Below, one piece after another: positions 1-9,790 of a stretch of 64,000 nucleotides of DNA. Numbering within the stretch: the stretch's first letter is position 1; every line of letters starts with the position of its first letter. Source of the DNA: Macrosoma leucophasiata (taxonomy: Eukaryota; Arthropoda; Insecta; Lepidoptera; Hedylidae); contig JAWQUS010000017.1 in the NCBI GenBank assembly GCA_036365455.1, positions 62,001 to 126,000 on the forward strand, given 5' to 3'. Made by a program: the position numbers and the translations under genes. The notes below the pieces were generated by a model, which did not search any database, was not told where the DNA came from, and saw only the letters and a program-made list of their open reading frames with translations.

Positions 1-330
1 TAAATAATGATAATTACTATTGGCAACCTAGTATTACGGCAAACAAGCAACTTTCCTCAAGTGAATCCAAAGACAGCTTCAAGTAGCTGGAACGAGGGCG
101 TGCAGTTTGGAGGAAATAAATGGCATTTGTGAGCGTTTTCAGATTGTGGATAATATTAATTTATTTGTTTCGTTATTCTGTAAAGTTAAATATTTACAAC
201 AAATCTTGTTATTAAATCACTTTATATTAAACAGTTAATACGAGTATTATCATATTATTTTCCTCATCTCGCATTTAATTAACTACATCTGCATAATTGT
301 AGTCCATAGAATGTTTAAAAAAAAAGAACC
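1..330. other. AT-rich intergenic sequence
   Basis: No coding signal is visible. Bases about 21-33 (TTGGCAACCTAG followed by TA) resemble the right end of the mariner-like MITE seen at 62826-63185, so the window may open on the tail of such an element. That match is short and tentative. Confidence 0.4.
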
Positions 331-405
331 TAACTTCACGCCTGTAATCCCCGAAGGGGTAGGCAGAGGTAAATGCATGCATTCAAGCATACATGCAAAC
401 ACAAT
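331..405 (+). repeat. short repeat carrying a LINE-tail-like motif
   Basis: This segment shares a near-identical core (CACGCCTGTAATCCCCGAAG, then GGGTAGGCAGAGG and an ATGCATGCATTCAAGCATAC block) with 9513-9585 and 36147-36215. On the reverse strand the core reads like the end of an insect LINE open frame followed by its 3' tail (compare CTCTGCCTACCCC at 29104-29118). It is probably a small non-autonomous element built on, or borrowing, a LINE 3' end. Confidence 0.6.
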
Positions 406-589
406 ATGATTAAAAAAAAACCGACATCAAAACTATATCCTGGTACCTCTTATACATAATGCACAAGTTTAAACTAACACTAAAAAGTGGTAAATAATAT
501 TTTTATGATTTCAAAATAAATCTTTGTTAAGAAGAATTACTAAAAAATATATAAGTACCTATTTATTATTTAAAATCCATTATTTTTGG

Positions 590-1260
590 AGTCGGCGCCA
601 GCCAAGTTGGACAGTTAATCCAATAAACTTTCGAACGTCATGAAACAAGTGCGGCGCGCGTATCGGGCTGGTCTCTGGACGCGCGCGACGAGGGGACCAG
701 AGGAGCTACCGGAGTGTGTTTTTTTTTTTTTCCAGGTGAAAATGCGTGACGCATACCCACCCTTAGGGAGAGGGGTGGGTTATGTGGGACTTCGGGAAAG
801 GCATCCAACTACCCACCCACTAAAAACCCCTGGGTGTTCCGACTAGTCCGCCATCACTGGCGGGGTGACGGGAACGCTATCGCACACATCCGCGACCCCA
901 CCGGCGGCTGTTCGTTGCCGAACCCTCCTCGGAGCCTTTCGGCTCCAACCACCACTAGTGGCGTGCGGAACACCTGCACGCCAGCCAGCCCGGGACCTCT
1001 CCATTCGGGCGATGGACATCCCCGATGGAGAAGTCCAGGGGCACACAGTCCGGCCCCGGGGCAGCGGGAGTGTCAGAGATGAACTGACCTTCAACCACCC
1101 CCCCGCGGCCCCACCACGTCCCTATCTGACGGCGGGACCAGCGCTAGGCGGCTGGGGATAGGGTGCAGGGCAACGACACACCCGTACACCTCTTCAGCCC
1201 CAGCGCCATGACAAGGCGGAAACCCTCGGGGGGGGAGGGAGGGGAGTGAACTACCCGAAC
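590..1260. other. GC-rich block, possibly the 5' region of a transposable element
   Basis: Composition changes abruptly from AT-rich flanks to strongly GC-rich sequence with many CpG and C- or G-runs. Several overlapping short frames exist on both strands (for example 640-846 plus, 865-1161 plus, 843-1094 minus), but none shows a domain or repeated motif, and open frames are expected in GC-rich DNA. A T-run followed by CCAG at 720-736 resembles a splice acceptor, but nothing else supports an exon. By its general look it could be the 5' untranslated part of a LINE; I cannot name the family. Confidence 0.4.
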
Positions 1261-1272
1261 GCGTTGTCGTTG

Positions 1273-1318
1273 AAAAAAAACATTTTTGTACACAACCGTG
1301 TACAAAAATGTTTTTTTT
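1273..1318. repeat. 21-bp perfect inverted repeat with 4-nt loop
   Basis: The arms at 1273-1293 and 1298-1318 are exact reverse complements (A8, then CATTTTTGTACAC) around an AACC loop. It sits just at the end of the GC-rich block, so it could be a terminal or subterminal hairpin of that element. A transcriptional terminator role is possible only if a transcript runs through here, for which there is no evidence. Confidence 0.85.
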
Positions 1319-1329
1319 TGTTTTAACTC

Positions 1330-2740
1330 CTTTAGTTCGTTAACCCGCCAAGAGAGGGCAGAAACGGCACTACAATCAAGCCAAAAGTTAAAATTTGTTT
1401 TTCATTAATAGTGACATATGATAGAATTAAAATTTACGCAAAAAAACCGATGACCCACTACTCGGTATTATTTATACCTACATACGTAGGATAAAACGTA
1501 TTCATTCAATGCATGATTTTTTTTTAATCTCCCGATAAGATGTCGTTGTCGAGTAGGAGTACTCTATTCCCGTATGTATAATTTCCTCAGTGGTAAGTGC
1601 AATTTTTTTTAAAACTAAACTTGACTTACTTGCCTAGGTTGTTTACATCATTGCTCAAATGAGGGTCTTTAATTTTGTAAAATCCACCTCAAAATTTATT
1701 AGGACCGCACATTATCTGTTTGAGTATTTTAAAATAATAATAGCATGAGCATTTTAAAAATGAAACAAATAGGTATTTACGATTTTAAACTATTGCAATT
1801 GTCCATTTGACTAAACAGCTGACTGAAGTCGGCCATTTTATTCGTTTTCTCCAAGGTGTTGGCGTCCGCTTAGCAAGCGGCCGATTGCATAGATTACGCT
1901 TGTCAAAATTGCTCGTTGGCTTCCAAAAACTTAATGTCAGCGGCATTTCGTTCAAATCCCTTGAAACTTTTTCGTGTTGGCGACTATTGACAGCTTGCAA
2001 ACGCTTAAGCAGTACCAATCGTAGATTGGAAATCCAAACGATTTCCACTTGGCTAGGGGCCCTGGAGATAAAACCGTCAAATTACATGTGTTTATTTTCT
2101 GTTATTCATAAATTGGTTCTGATAAACAGATATCCCTCGGTCATTTCTGAATGCGGATGCAATGAAAGAGCCCCCTTGCCCCTCGACCGGCCCCGCTCTA
2201 TCGCCGTGATGAAGGAAGTTTGCTCTTGTATTTTAATATGAGCGGTTTATCGTCTGCGGGCATCTTAAATTGGAACTCAGGGAATATTTGTACGCATTCA
2301 CAACCTCAGTGGATTTTATTAATGTTGGACCTTTGATAGATAGCTGGCTGCAAACCTGGAGGTATATAAAATATGAGTAATGTATATTTGTGTAGGCTGT
2401 GAATGAGAAGATGGAACACGTTTGTTGTAGGTTAGTTTAAAAAAAAAATGACGATGTAAAAGTGCTCTCCAGGAGCCTAATTATATGAAATAAATGAATA
2501 AACTGTATAAACGTGAAAAGCATTTGGTCTCCGGAGAGTAGCGCTCCGTGAACACAATATTGGGCTCATAAGCTTTAATCACACAACGACTTGCTCGTGG
2601 AATAAACATATGGGTAGTGTTATGGCTTGAAGTTAACACTTGAAAATATATCTTTAGACTAGTGTTCAAAAGACAATCATCAAAATCTATCCCGGCGAAT
2701 TTCGAATCGTCCTAGCTGTATCAAGAATGTGTGCGAAGTG
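1330..2740. other. no supported gene
   Basis: Two overlapping antisense frames (1807-2241 plus, 144 codons; 1785-2048 minus, 87 codons) share the same DNA. Neither shows a recognisable motif. The rest is AT-rich and featureless to me. Confidence 0.5.
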
Positions 2741-2749
2741 CGAACAATT

Positions 2750-2800
2750 CCCTCCAATAAAGGGCGATGGAGTTGTCACGTCCCGTCGCCTCCAAGAATG
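2750..2800 (+). repeat. family B repeat fragment
   Basis: The run GGGCGATGGAGTTGTCACGT followed by CCCGTCGCC matches the 3' part of the family B repeat at 20930-20965 (GGGCGGTGGGGTCGTCACGT). Only this end is preserved. Confidence 0.55.
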
Positions 2801-3240
2801 TTATACATGTGATTAATTATTTACATACGAAGTTTTTTTTAATTTAATGAACCTTTGTAGTATTTATATTTATAGATATTATGACAAATGTTTATTTGAT
2901 GCTTTGCGTCGATGGAAACGGGATGTGGCTGAAACTAAATAGTAACAACAAAGTAGCACAACGAGCAGTCGCAAGCTGGAGCTGGCCGGACAAGTCATAA
3001 ACAACATCGTATTGGGGTGAACAGTCCTACTTATGCGACGTAATCTCTGGATCTGACGTCCTCTATTTAGGCTTATTGCATGGAATATTTTTGTGTTGTC
3101 AATATGTCCAATACATATGTATGGAGCCGTCCGTAATTGTTTGTGCTGAGACAACATTGACCAGTTGATATAGCCGTACTAAAGATGGACGTCTAACTAT
3201 TAATTACAATGCAAAACTGTCTCGTGATATGACATGAAAA
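2800..3240. other. no supported gene
   Basis: AT-rich sequence. A 92-codon minus-strand frame (2879-3157) shows no recognisable domain. Confidence 0.45.
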
Positions 3241-3516
3241 TGTGGCGTTTTGTCAAACTAGCATGTAGTTCACGCTAATGGTCAATACTGCGGCCTATAG
3301 CCCTCTAACAAAACCGAAAGACAAAATCCAAGTGCGTGGTTGCCCTGTAACCTAAGTTGTTATGCTTCTGTGATAGTTGTTACTGGGTCGTACATTACCA
3401 ACTGACTGGCCCATGATAGTGCTGTTTGAAGTTATTATTCAACGGCAGATAGATCAGGTAGTGTGGTGGTGATGCCCTCGAGTTCCGGCTTCGACTCTGG
3501 AACTCTATGGCCAGAT
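3241..3516 (+). repeat. family A dispersed repeat, diverged full-length copy
   Basis: It matches the family A copies at 42160 and 60808 from end to end, but with many substitutions. The terminal stem-loop is kept: GAGTTCC at 3480-3486 pairs with GGAACTC at 3499-3505. Relative to the GAGCTCC/GGAGCTC stem of other copies, both strands have changed together. Confidence 0.7.
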
Positions 3517-3519
3517 ACT

Positions 3520-5270
3520 TCTAAGAACTGCAGTACAATTGAACATCGTTGTAGACTGTATCGATGGAATCGAATCGAAATGCTGTTGAACATAGTCTAA
3601 ACCGGCTCTTTAAAGATCGCAGGACTCGAGTTGCTCACACCATCGTTCCGCAACAAATGTTACAAAAAATATAAACCACAAAGTAACAAAAACAATAAGC
3701 CAACTGGCGCTAACAGTCCGCATCGAAATAGCAATCGGGTCGGAATAATGCGTTGTGTCGGAGCGATAAACAAATCGCTGTATTAAACAGATCGACGCGA
3801 TTCACGCGCGTCCTGTTTTTGTACTGGTGATAAACGAGGCGACCAGAGAGGCTTAAAGCCGTGTCCTAGTGACAAGATATTGATACAAGAAATGATTTTC
3901 CAACTGGTTTATGTGGTAACACACGGTAACTGTGTGTGAAGATCTCATAACCACTACTTTCTGTAAAATTTTATTTTTTGAAACTTGGTATTCCGGCGAC
4001 CGCTTTGACTTTTGCTAAGAGAAGTTAATTTTAGCAGATATCATTAAAATTTGTGGGAAATAAATAGTCGAAGAGTTATTGCCTGACTTTATTAAATACG
4101 AATACGGAAGCTAATTGCTACTACTATATGTATACACATATTTCGCATTACTTAATCCCAAGTCATACATTAGTATATATTGTGATGACCGAAAATGATT
4201 ACGGTCTATTTGTGTAAAGGCGACGGGCGATCTGGGCAGATATAAAATGTGTATATTATTAAGTATCTTCATATCACCCTTACGAGATAAGCAGAGAGAG
4301 AGAATGGGCGCGCAAAATATCGAGCTAATTTACATACAGTCTGCAGGTCCATGAAGTTTTCCACGAAGCAAAAACACCTAAGGACTTGGCACGTATAGCA
4401 CGTAACGTATGCATAAGGGCCATCAAATACGGGCAATAGTGGACGACAATCACACGGAGGCTGTAAAGTTTTATTGCGGCTCAGGTCCGTGACGAGCTCG
4501 GCGACACTTTGGCAGCGACCTGCTGTCTGCTGCCTGCTGCCTGCTGCCTGCATGCTCCATCAATGAATTTGCACCCGCATCGCACACGTGCGCCATCGTC
4601 GTGCAGCCGATGCTCTCATTCCTATCCGTTCTCCTAGCGTACGGTAAATAATTCTCGGTCTAAATCGTTATCGTCGCCGGAAAATCATACAGAAAAAACT
4701 CAAATGAAAGCACTCTTTACTTATTTTAAATTTAGAGGATGAAGAAAGATAGTAAATTGAATTAAATCAGTAAAGTATGCAGGTACTTTTTTATTAATTT
4801 TGATATTATCTTAAATTTTTTCCCGCGGCTTCATACGTGCTTAATGCCCGTTCCCGTAAACATTCATTGATCCCTTACCCAAGCCAAATCGCGGTCTTCT
4901 ACGGCCAGTAGTGTCGGTTGTGCGTAGTCAGTCATCCACTCACTCAGTAATACAATTTTTTTATAAATTTGTTCAGTTGTGCGATTTTAAAATCGTTACT
5001 TTTCTCAAGCTCGGGCATATTATATTAGCAGACTTAAAAGATTATCACACCAACACGTACAACAGTACATGAGAGGTGGATTTTTGCTACATCTATCCAC
5101 AAAGACGCCTGACGACGCGACGCCGTTATACCACATGTTTTGTTTCAGAAGTTATAACTACATTATAGATAAATAAATACATTCATTTCTTTTGGGATAA
5201 GCGTTTAGGAGAATATAAATAAATCATCATCATTATACGAGTATCAGCTGAATAATGTACACTGCTAGAC
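3520..5270. other. no supported gene
   Basis: There is no motif-bearing frame. A short tandem array of a 7-bp GCTGCCT-like unit lies at about 4523-4552. The minus-strand frame 4269-4553 overlaps it and its N-terminus is simply translated repeat. Confidence 0.5.
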
Positions 5271-5274
5271 CAAA

Positions 5275-5390
5275 GCCTCCCGATAAGGCGTTGTTCGGTT
5301 GATTGACTGCACTTGTGGAAGAATTCTCTTCCAGTAGAATAAAATTCATCCGCGTGTGGGTGAAAGGGTCGTTACGTCCCGACGCCTAAA
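5275..5390 (+). repeat. family B repeat, 3' half
   Basis: It matches 20860-20968, including the CACTTGTGGAAGAATT arm, an imperfect right arm (AATTCATCCGCGTGTG) and the TCGTTACGTCCCGACGCC end. Confidence 0.7.
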
Positions 5391-6310
5391 ATATAAATAA
5401 ATATTACGGCGAAAATAGTTCGATCGTACCTAATAATTAAATTTTGTATTCTTTTCTTTCAAGTGAAATATGCACCAACTCTCTCTTGAAATCTTGTAGA
5501 TTAACCTGCTACAACAATCGGTTACATTATACTATCACCGAGCAGGTTGCTACTGCAGTATCTACGCGGTTGATACTTTATTAACATTGGAATGTATTTT
5601 GTATACGACATGACTGCACAGTGCGGCCGCAGCTGTAGAAGCTACGGCTCTATTGTGTTGTGCATTGTGAGCGGAGAAGTGCGGCATCGACGCCACATTC
5701 TGCCCGATACACAACTTATGGCCTCTGGTGCCGTTACCGAATTTATTCTTATACGATAACTCTTGCCCACATATTACATTTAAATCTTAACAAATGCAAA
5801 ACTACAATAAAACACAACCATCTTATCAAACAGCAGCAAAGAAAATAATTGTTTTCTTATCGAAGTTATTATTTGTAAACATTGAGAAAATCTAACACTG
5901 TCTGAAAGGGGCATATCGGCATTTGCTCGTAAAGGTAAACTCAAAAATATGTGATGATAAAAGAATAACGCATTTTATACCTACTCAGATATTTGTAATT
6001 TAAATTTACAGTTCAACGGAGAAGAGTTATTGGTTATCGAGATTATTTTCGTATGATAAAATGAAATTGAAGAAGATTTTGCGAAATATTTACTATCAAG
6101 ATACAGAGTTCAATATCGGAGTAAGTTCAAGGACAATAAAATTATATGAACAGCAGTAAATATTACTGTAGCAGTTACCAGTGTAGTAGTGAAGATGAAA
6201 CACGCTGTGTTTGTACACTATCTGTGTGGATTTTACTGCGAACCTTAACTCAATCGTTAATGCTTTGTCTCGTTTCCACGCACGCACCATTAACATATAC
6301 ACAAATGAAA
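5390..6310. other. no supported gene
   Basis: AT-rich sequence with only short frames (5660-5848 plus, 6096-6302 minus) and no recognisable motifs. Confidence 0.45.
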
Positions 6311-6319
6311 TAATTGTTT

Positions 6320-6475
6320 CCTGAGAGCCTAGTGCGAGATTTTATGCGTATTCGATCGCGTAAGAGTAAACGCAGATTTGTATGGAATTGAAGGAGCGTC
6401 ATCTATTCACCGCTAGATGACGCTCCTTCAATTCCATACAAACCTGATAATATCTCGCACTAAGCACTCTGTTCC
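6320..6475. mobile_element. foldback MITE-like element
   Basis: The core is a perfect 28-bp inverted repeat: 6377-6404 pairs with 6415-6442 across a 10-nt loop (ATTCACCGCT). Outside it, CTAGTGCGAGAT near 6331 and ATATCTCGCACTAAG near 6451 form a second, looser inverted pair. The whole block folds back on itself. No coding capacity. Exact ends are uncertain. Confidence 0.75.
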
Positions 6476-6550
6476 TAGGTTGAATTGTAATAAGACGTCA
6501 TGGCACCGGTCCGTCGGTTAAAACTTTTTTCATATTTTCTCTAATCACTA

Positions 6551-6696
6551 AGCCTGGGTTGCACCACGATATCTGTTAAAGTTATTGTAACATTTCACAT
6601 CCTTGTCCAACTTTAACAGATTTCTATAAGTTAGAGAAGGATGTGAAATGTTACAATAACTTCAACTTTAACAGATATCGTGGTGCAACCCAGGCT
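6551..6696. mobile_element. MITE with ~54-60 bp inverted arms
   Basis: It starts AGCCTGGGTTGCACCACGAT and ends with the reverse complement of that run. The left arm, 6551-6604, pairs with 6637-6696; the right arm has a small insertion near 6661. The flanks are too short and ambiguous (TA or TAAG) to assign a superfamily. No coding capacity. Confidence 0.85.
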
Positions 6697-6699
6697 AAG

Positions 6700-7335
6700 T
6701 GTTTAAGTGTCCAATGTGGAATGGGGAGGGACTTGAACTCAAGTAGATAATCGTAGTTCACAGAAGCAGTTTGATTTAATTATTTAATTAGTATGTAATG
6801 TTTCTTCAAAGGATCTCCGTCTCACGAACAAACAAATAACTGTTTGTTTATTCTTTTTCCTCGAGAGTATCTTATCGATCATGAGTTTTAGAAGACAGAC
6901 ATTCTATTAAGTTATTTTTACGAGTTATGTGTCTGAAGAATTTTATTATTCGTGATATGACAGAGGGGTTGGGTCGTCACTTCATCCTGTATTTCTCGGG
7001 CGACCTTATTGACATTCATTGATTTTTTTTCAAATTTCTGTGAAAGCAAGGAAAACTGAGTACCAATCCCAGTGGATTCATTTCGGGACTCATTGTCTTC
7101 TATCAAAAAATACTAACTGACGACAGAGTGGTAAATAGAGCCAACTGTCAGGTGACCACTCCATCTGGTCGAGAGGTGAACAAGATTTGGATTCCATTCA
7201 CGTGCCTTGGGTATCAATCGAGTTTTATCGATCTATCGTATTTTTATGTAATAATGGTGGCAAACCCACCATAGTGTGTGTGGGTACACACACACTAACA
7301 CACACACACACCCTTACAATTTCTCATCGAAAGAA
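6700..7335. other. no supported gene; AC microsatellite
   Basis: An AC-rich tract lies at about 7284-7316. Minus-strand frame 6918-7106 and plus-strand frame 7187-7435 carry no motifs; the second reads through the AC tract and a LINE tail in antisense. Confidence 0.5.
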
Positions 7336-7412
7336 AGAGGTTTTGTGTGTATCTCCACGCCAGGTCCCTAACGGGGTAGGCAGAGAGTGTAGAGCGCCAG
7401 ATATAAGAGGTT
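7335..7412 (-). pseudogene. LINE C-terminal fragment
   Basis: On the minus strand this matches the end of the LINE at 29085-29145: ATATCTGGCGCTCTACACTC, then CTCTGCCTACCCCGTTAGGG ACCTGGCGTG. In the coding frame it corresponds to the last residues of the reverse-transcriptase polyprotein (IWRSTLSAYP...). Only about 25 codons and the start of the 3' tail remain. Confidence 0.75.
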
Positions 7413-7510
7413 TTAAAACAGTTAAACGAATGTGAAACGTTCCTACGTGGCTGGTGGTTAGTGTGACCGCTGCAATGTCTTCATTTAAGAATAAACCAGA
7501 ACCTTTAAAA

Positions 7511-7693
7511 CAGAGGTTCCCAAACTATTTTTTCTTGTAGACTTCTTTAATTTTTTTCTGGTTTCCGTGGACGCCCTCCTTGCTACATTTATATCACATT
7601 CCCATATTTCCACATTTTATTCACGCCTTCGTAGACCCCCATCGAGTCCCATGGACACCAGGGGGTCTATATGGACTACTTTGAGAATCACTG
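7511..7693. mobile_element. hAT-type MITE
   Basis: The left end is CAGAGGTTCCCAAACTA. The right end, reversed, is CAGTGATTCTCAAAGTA. These are imperfect terminal inverted repeats of the hAT type. Flanking 8-mers CTTTAAAA (7503-7510) and CTTTAAAC (7694-7701) agree at 7 of 8 positions, as expected of an 8-bp hAT target duplication. The element is 183 bp with no coding capacity. Confidence 0.8.
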
Positions 7694-7986
7694 CTTTAAA
7701 CTGTCCACAGCCAGCTGCCAGTTCCGCGAGGATTTAGCGGCTTTCTGAATGAAATTACGAGGCGTGCGCGCGGACGATATTTCATGCTAATGTGGGCGAG
7801 GACGGGGCGCGGCGCGGCGCGGGACAGGGGAGTTGGAGGGGGTGGTTGTCATAGCAGGTTAATTCATATTGAACGCATGCATAATATATATTGCCTTTAC
7901 AAGGAACGTCATTATTGATTTTTGTATTTTTCATGAGATACTATCATGAAACGCTATATTTTGTGCTATAAAGCGCCAGTGAGGAC

Positions 7987-8646
7987 AGTCAAGTTAACGA
8001 GTCAAGTGCGTGTCGGGCCACGCGCAGTGTAGGGTTCCGTAGTTACAGAGCTAGAGATGTAATGAAAAAAATAAGTAAATATTTTCTATGGATTTATTCG
8101 AAATTTTCGAGTAAAATACAAGTAAAATACATTTGGTCTACTATTTTAGTGTCCTTGTTTGCCTTTTAATTTCATTATAATAATATGTAGCTACTAATGC
8201 CGTAACGTTTGAATTTCTTAAAATAACCGTTTAGTTGGTACGGAGGGGGAGGAGGAGGACACTTGACTCAAACGAAAATTGTAACTTTAAACTTAATAAG
8301 TCACAAACAGTTCACTAAATCGAAAAATGATATAAGCACACCCCTAATATTTTTGAAAGACCTATCCAACGATATCCGACACTATATGTATACAAAACGA
8401 AAAAAAAATATATCCTCGCGTTACATGTAGAGGAGGTACCCTAAGTATTTTTTTTACCGTTTTAATCTTCCACTTTGTCGGCGTAATCAAGGTGCATACT
8501 TGTGCCAAATTTCAAGTCTCTAGTACTAATCGTTTTTACACTATATCGTGGACGGATAGGCAGACAGACAGACAGACAGACATAGCGAAACTCTCGTTTA
8601 AGGTTTCCGTAGGAAACTATTCCTTGTTTACTACGGAACCCTAAAA
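7987..8646. repeat. family C repeat (GGGTTCCGTA ends), with CAGA microsatellite
   Basis: AGGGTTCCGTAGT at 8031-8043 is mirrored by ACTACGGAACCCT near 8629-8641. A (CAGA)n run lies at 8558-8581. The 5' portion (GTCAAGTGCGTGTCGGGCC) matches, in reverse, the end of the copy at 15507-15953. I recall this type as very common in moths and butterflies; the class is unknown to me. Confidence 0.65.
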
Positions 8647-8649
8647 ACT

Positions 8650-9090
8650 GTCGGAGTACCTATGTCGGACCCGCGTATGTACAGAAGGTTCCGTAAATTC
8701 AAAAAATGTTTAACGTAGACTTCCTAAAGTCTTTAAAAGTTGGCAACGACCGCAAAAATTTACGCCCCTTAATATATTTTTAATCTACTTTTGATGCAAG
8801 CAACTTATAATTTTCTAGCTTAATTTTTCAATAAAATTATGCAGATTTTATTATTGACCAGGGCATAATAACCGACCCGGAGGTTGCGGCGGCGCTGAGT
8901 GCAGCGAACGACGCGCACATCTGCACGCCCCATTAACGTTTAATTGGTATCATCTTTTAAACTCGCTCACTATATTATGTTCATTGTTCATGTTTAAAGA
9001 ATCGTGTCTTGGAATTTTATAGTAATTTTATTGCTTATACGAAAAATGCGGATAAAACGGAGTGTGATATGGGAATATCACGTCCCCGTA
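8650..9090. other. no supported gene
   Basis: AT-rich sequence; no motif-bearing frame or clear repeat. Confidence 0.4.
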
Positions 9091-9092
9091 AG

Positions 9093-9275
9093 TTTACTAA
9101 CACGAATCACGTGACAACGAATGCACGGTACCACGAAAAACTTAGCACCTAAGTCACGCGATCACGAATAACAGCATCTCTAATTCACTAATACGAATCA
9201 CTTGAAAACGAATGCACACCACCACGAAAAACTTAGCACCGTAGCCACGCGATCTTGAATAACAGAACCTCTATT
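9093..9275 (+). repeat. two-copy tandem duplication, 90-bp period
   Basis: 9093-9182 and 9183-9275 align with the same succession of blocks (ACGAATCAC, AACGAATGCAC, CACCACGAAAAACTTAGCAC or GTACCACG variant, CACGCGATC, GAATAACAG). About 80-85 percent of positions agree by eye. No open frame runs through both. Confidence 0.8.
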
Positions 9276-9502
9276 ACTGTAACTTAGCGGTGCAGCCGCT
9301 GGCCGCTGGAGGACGGTTTACAGAAAAATCCTGTCTAAGGTGGACTGAACATATCGAGGTACCCTAGTCCAAGTTATGAAATAAGTATGTGACGTTGTGC
9401 AAAGCTAAAGTCTTACACAGAATTCAATTAGGATGGCATCCACAAAAATCTTTTAATTTGTATTTATTTAATACCTGAACCTCGCCATCTGAGACACAAT
9501 AG

Positions 9503-9620
9503 TGTAACGTAACGTAACTTCACGCCTGTAATCACCGAAGGGGTAGGCAGAGGTAAATGCATGCATTCAAGCATACATGCAAGCACCCAATCGTGGGTTT
9601 ACGGTTACGTTACGTTACGT
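9503..9620 (+). mobile_element. short element with GTAAC inverted ends
   Basis: The LINE-tail-like core seen at 331-405 and 36147-36215 is bracketed here by GTAACGTAACGTAAC (left) and GTTACGTTACGTTAC (right), giving terminal inverted repeats. It looks like a ~118-bp non-autonomous element; the inverted ends are also recognisable in part around the 36-kb copy. Confidence 0.6.
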
Positions 9621-9624
9621 TTTT

Positions 9625-9790
9625 GGTCCATGTAACAGGTGGCGAGCTTGTTGACATCTCCGGGCATATTACCAAACTTCAAGGTACTGGGAAATTTCCA
9701 GAAAATGGAAAAATCTCAATAGAACCGGGAATCGAACCCAGGACCTCAGCGTAGTAGTAGTGGCCTGCTACCACTAGGCTACCGAGGCTG
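9625..9790 (-). mobile_element. tRNA-headed SINE (type S2)
   Basis: On the minus strand the head reads TAGCCTAGTGGTAGCAGG, an A-box-like run, followed downstream by GGTTCGATTCC, a good B box for RNA polymerase III. The body continues with TTTTTCCATTTTCTGGAAAT. Similar bodies and heads in the same orientation lie at about 37550-37680 and 48690-48850. Confidence 0.75.

Noticed and set aside
720..736. Splice acceptor (T-run then CAG)
   Set aside because: No exon-like frame, donor or partner exon accompanies it.
640..1161. Cluster of overlapping open frames in the GC-rich block
   Set aside because: They overlap in several phases on both strands, as GC-rich DNA tends to, and none has a motif.
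1785..2241. A 144-codon plus frame opposite an 87-codon minus frame
   Set aside because: No recognisable domain, no neighbouring exon; the two share the same bases.
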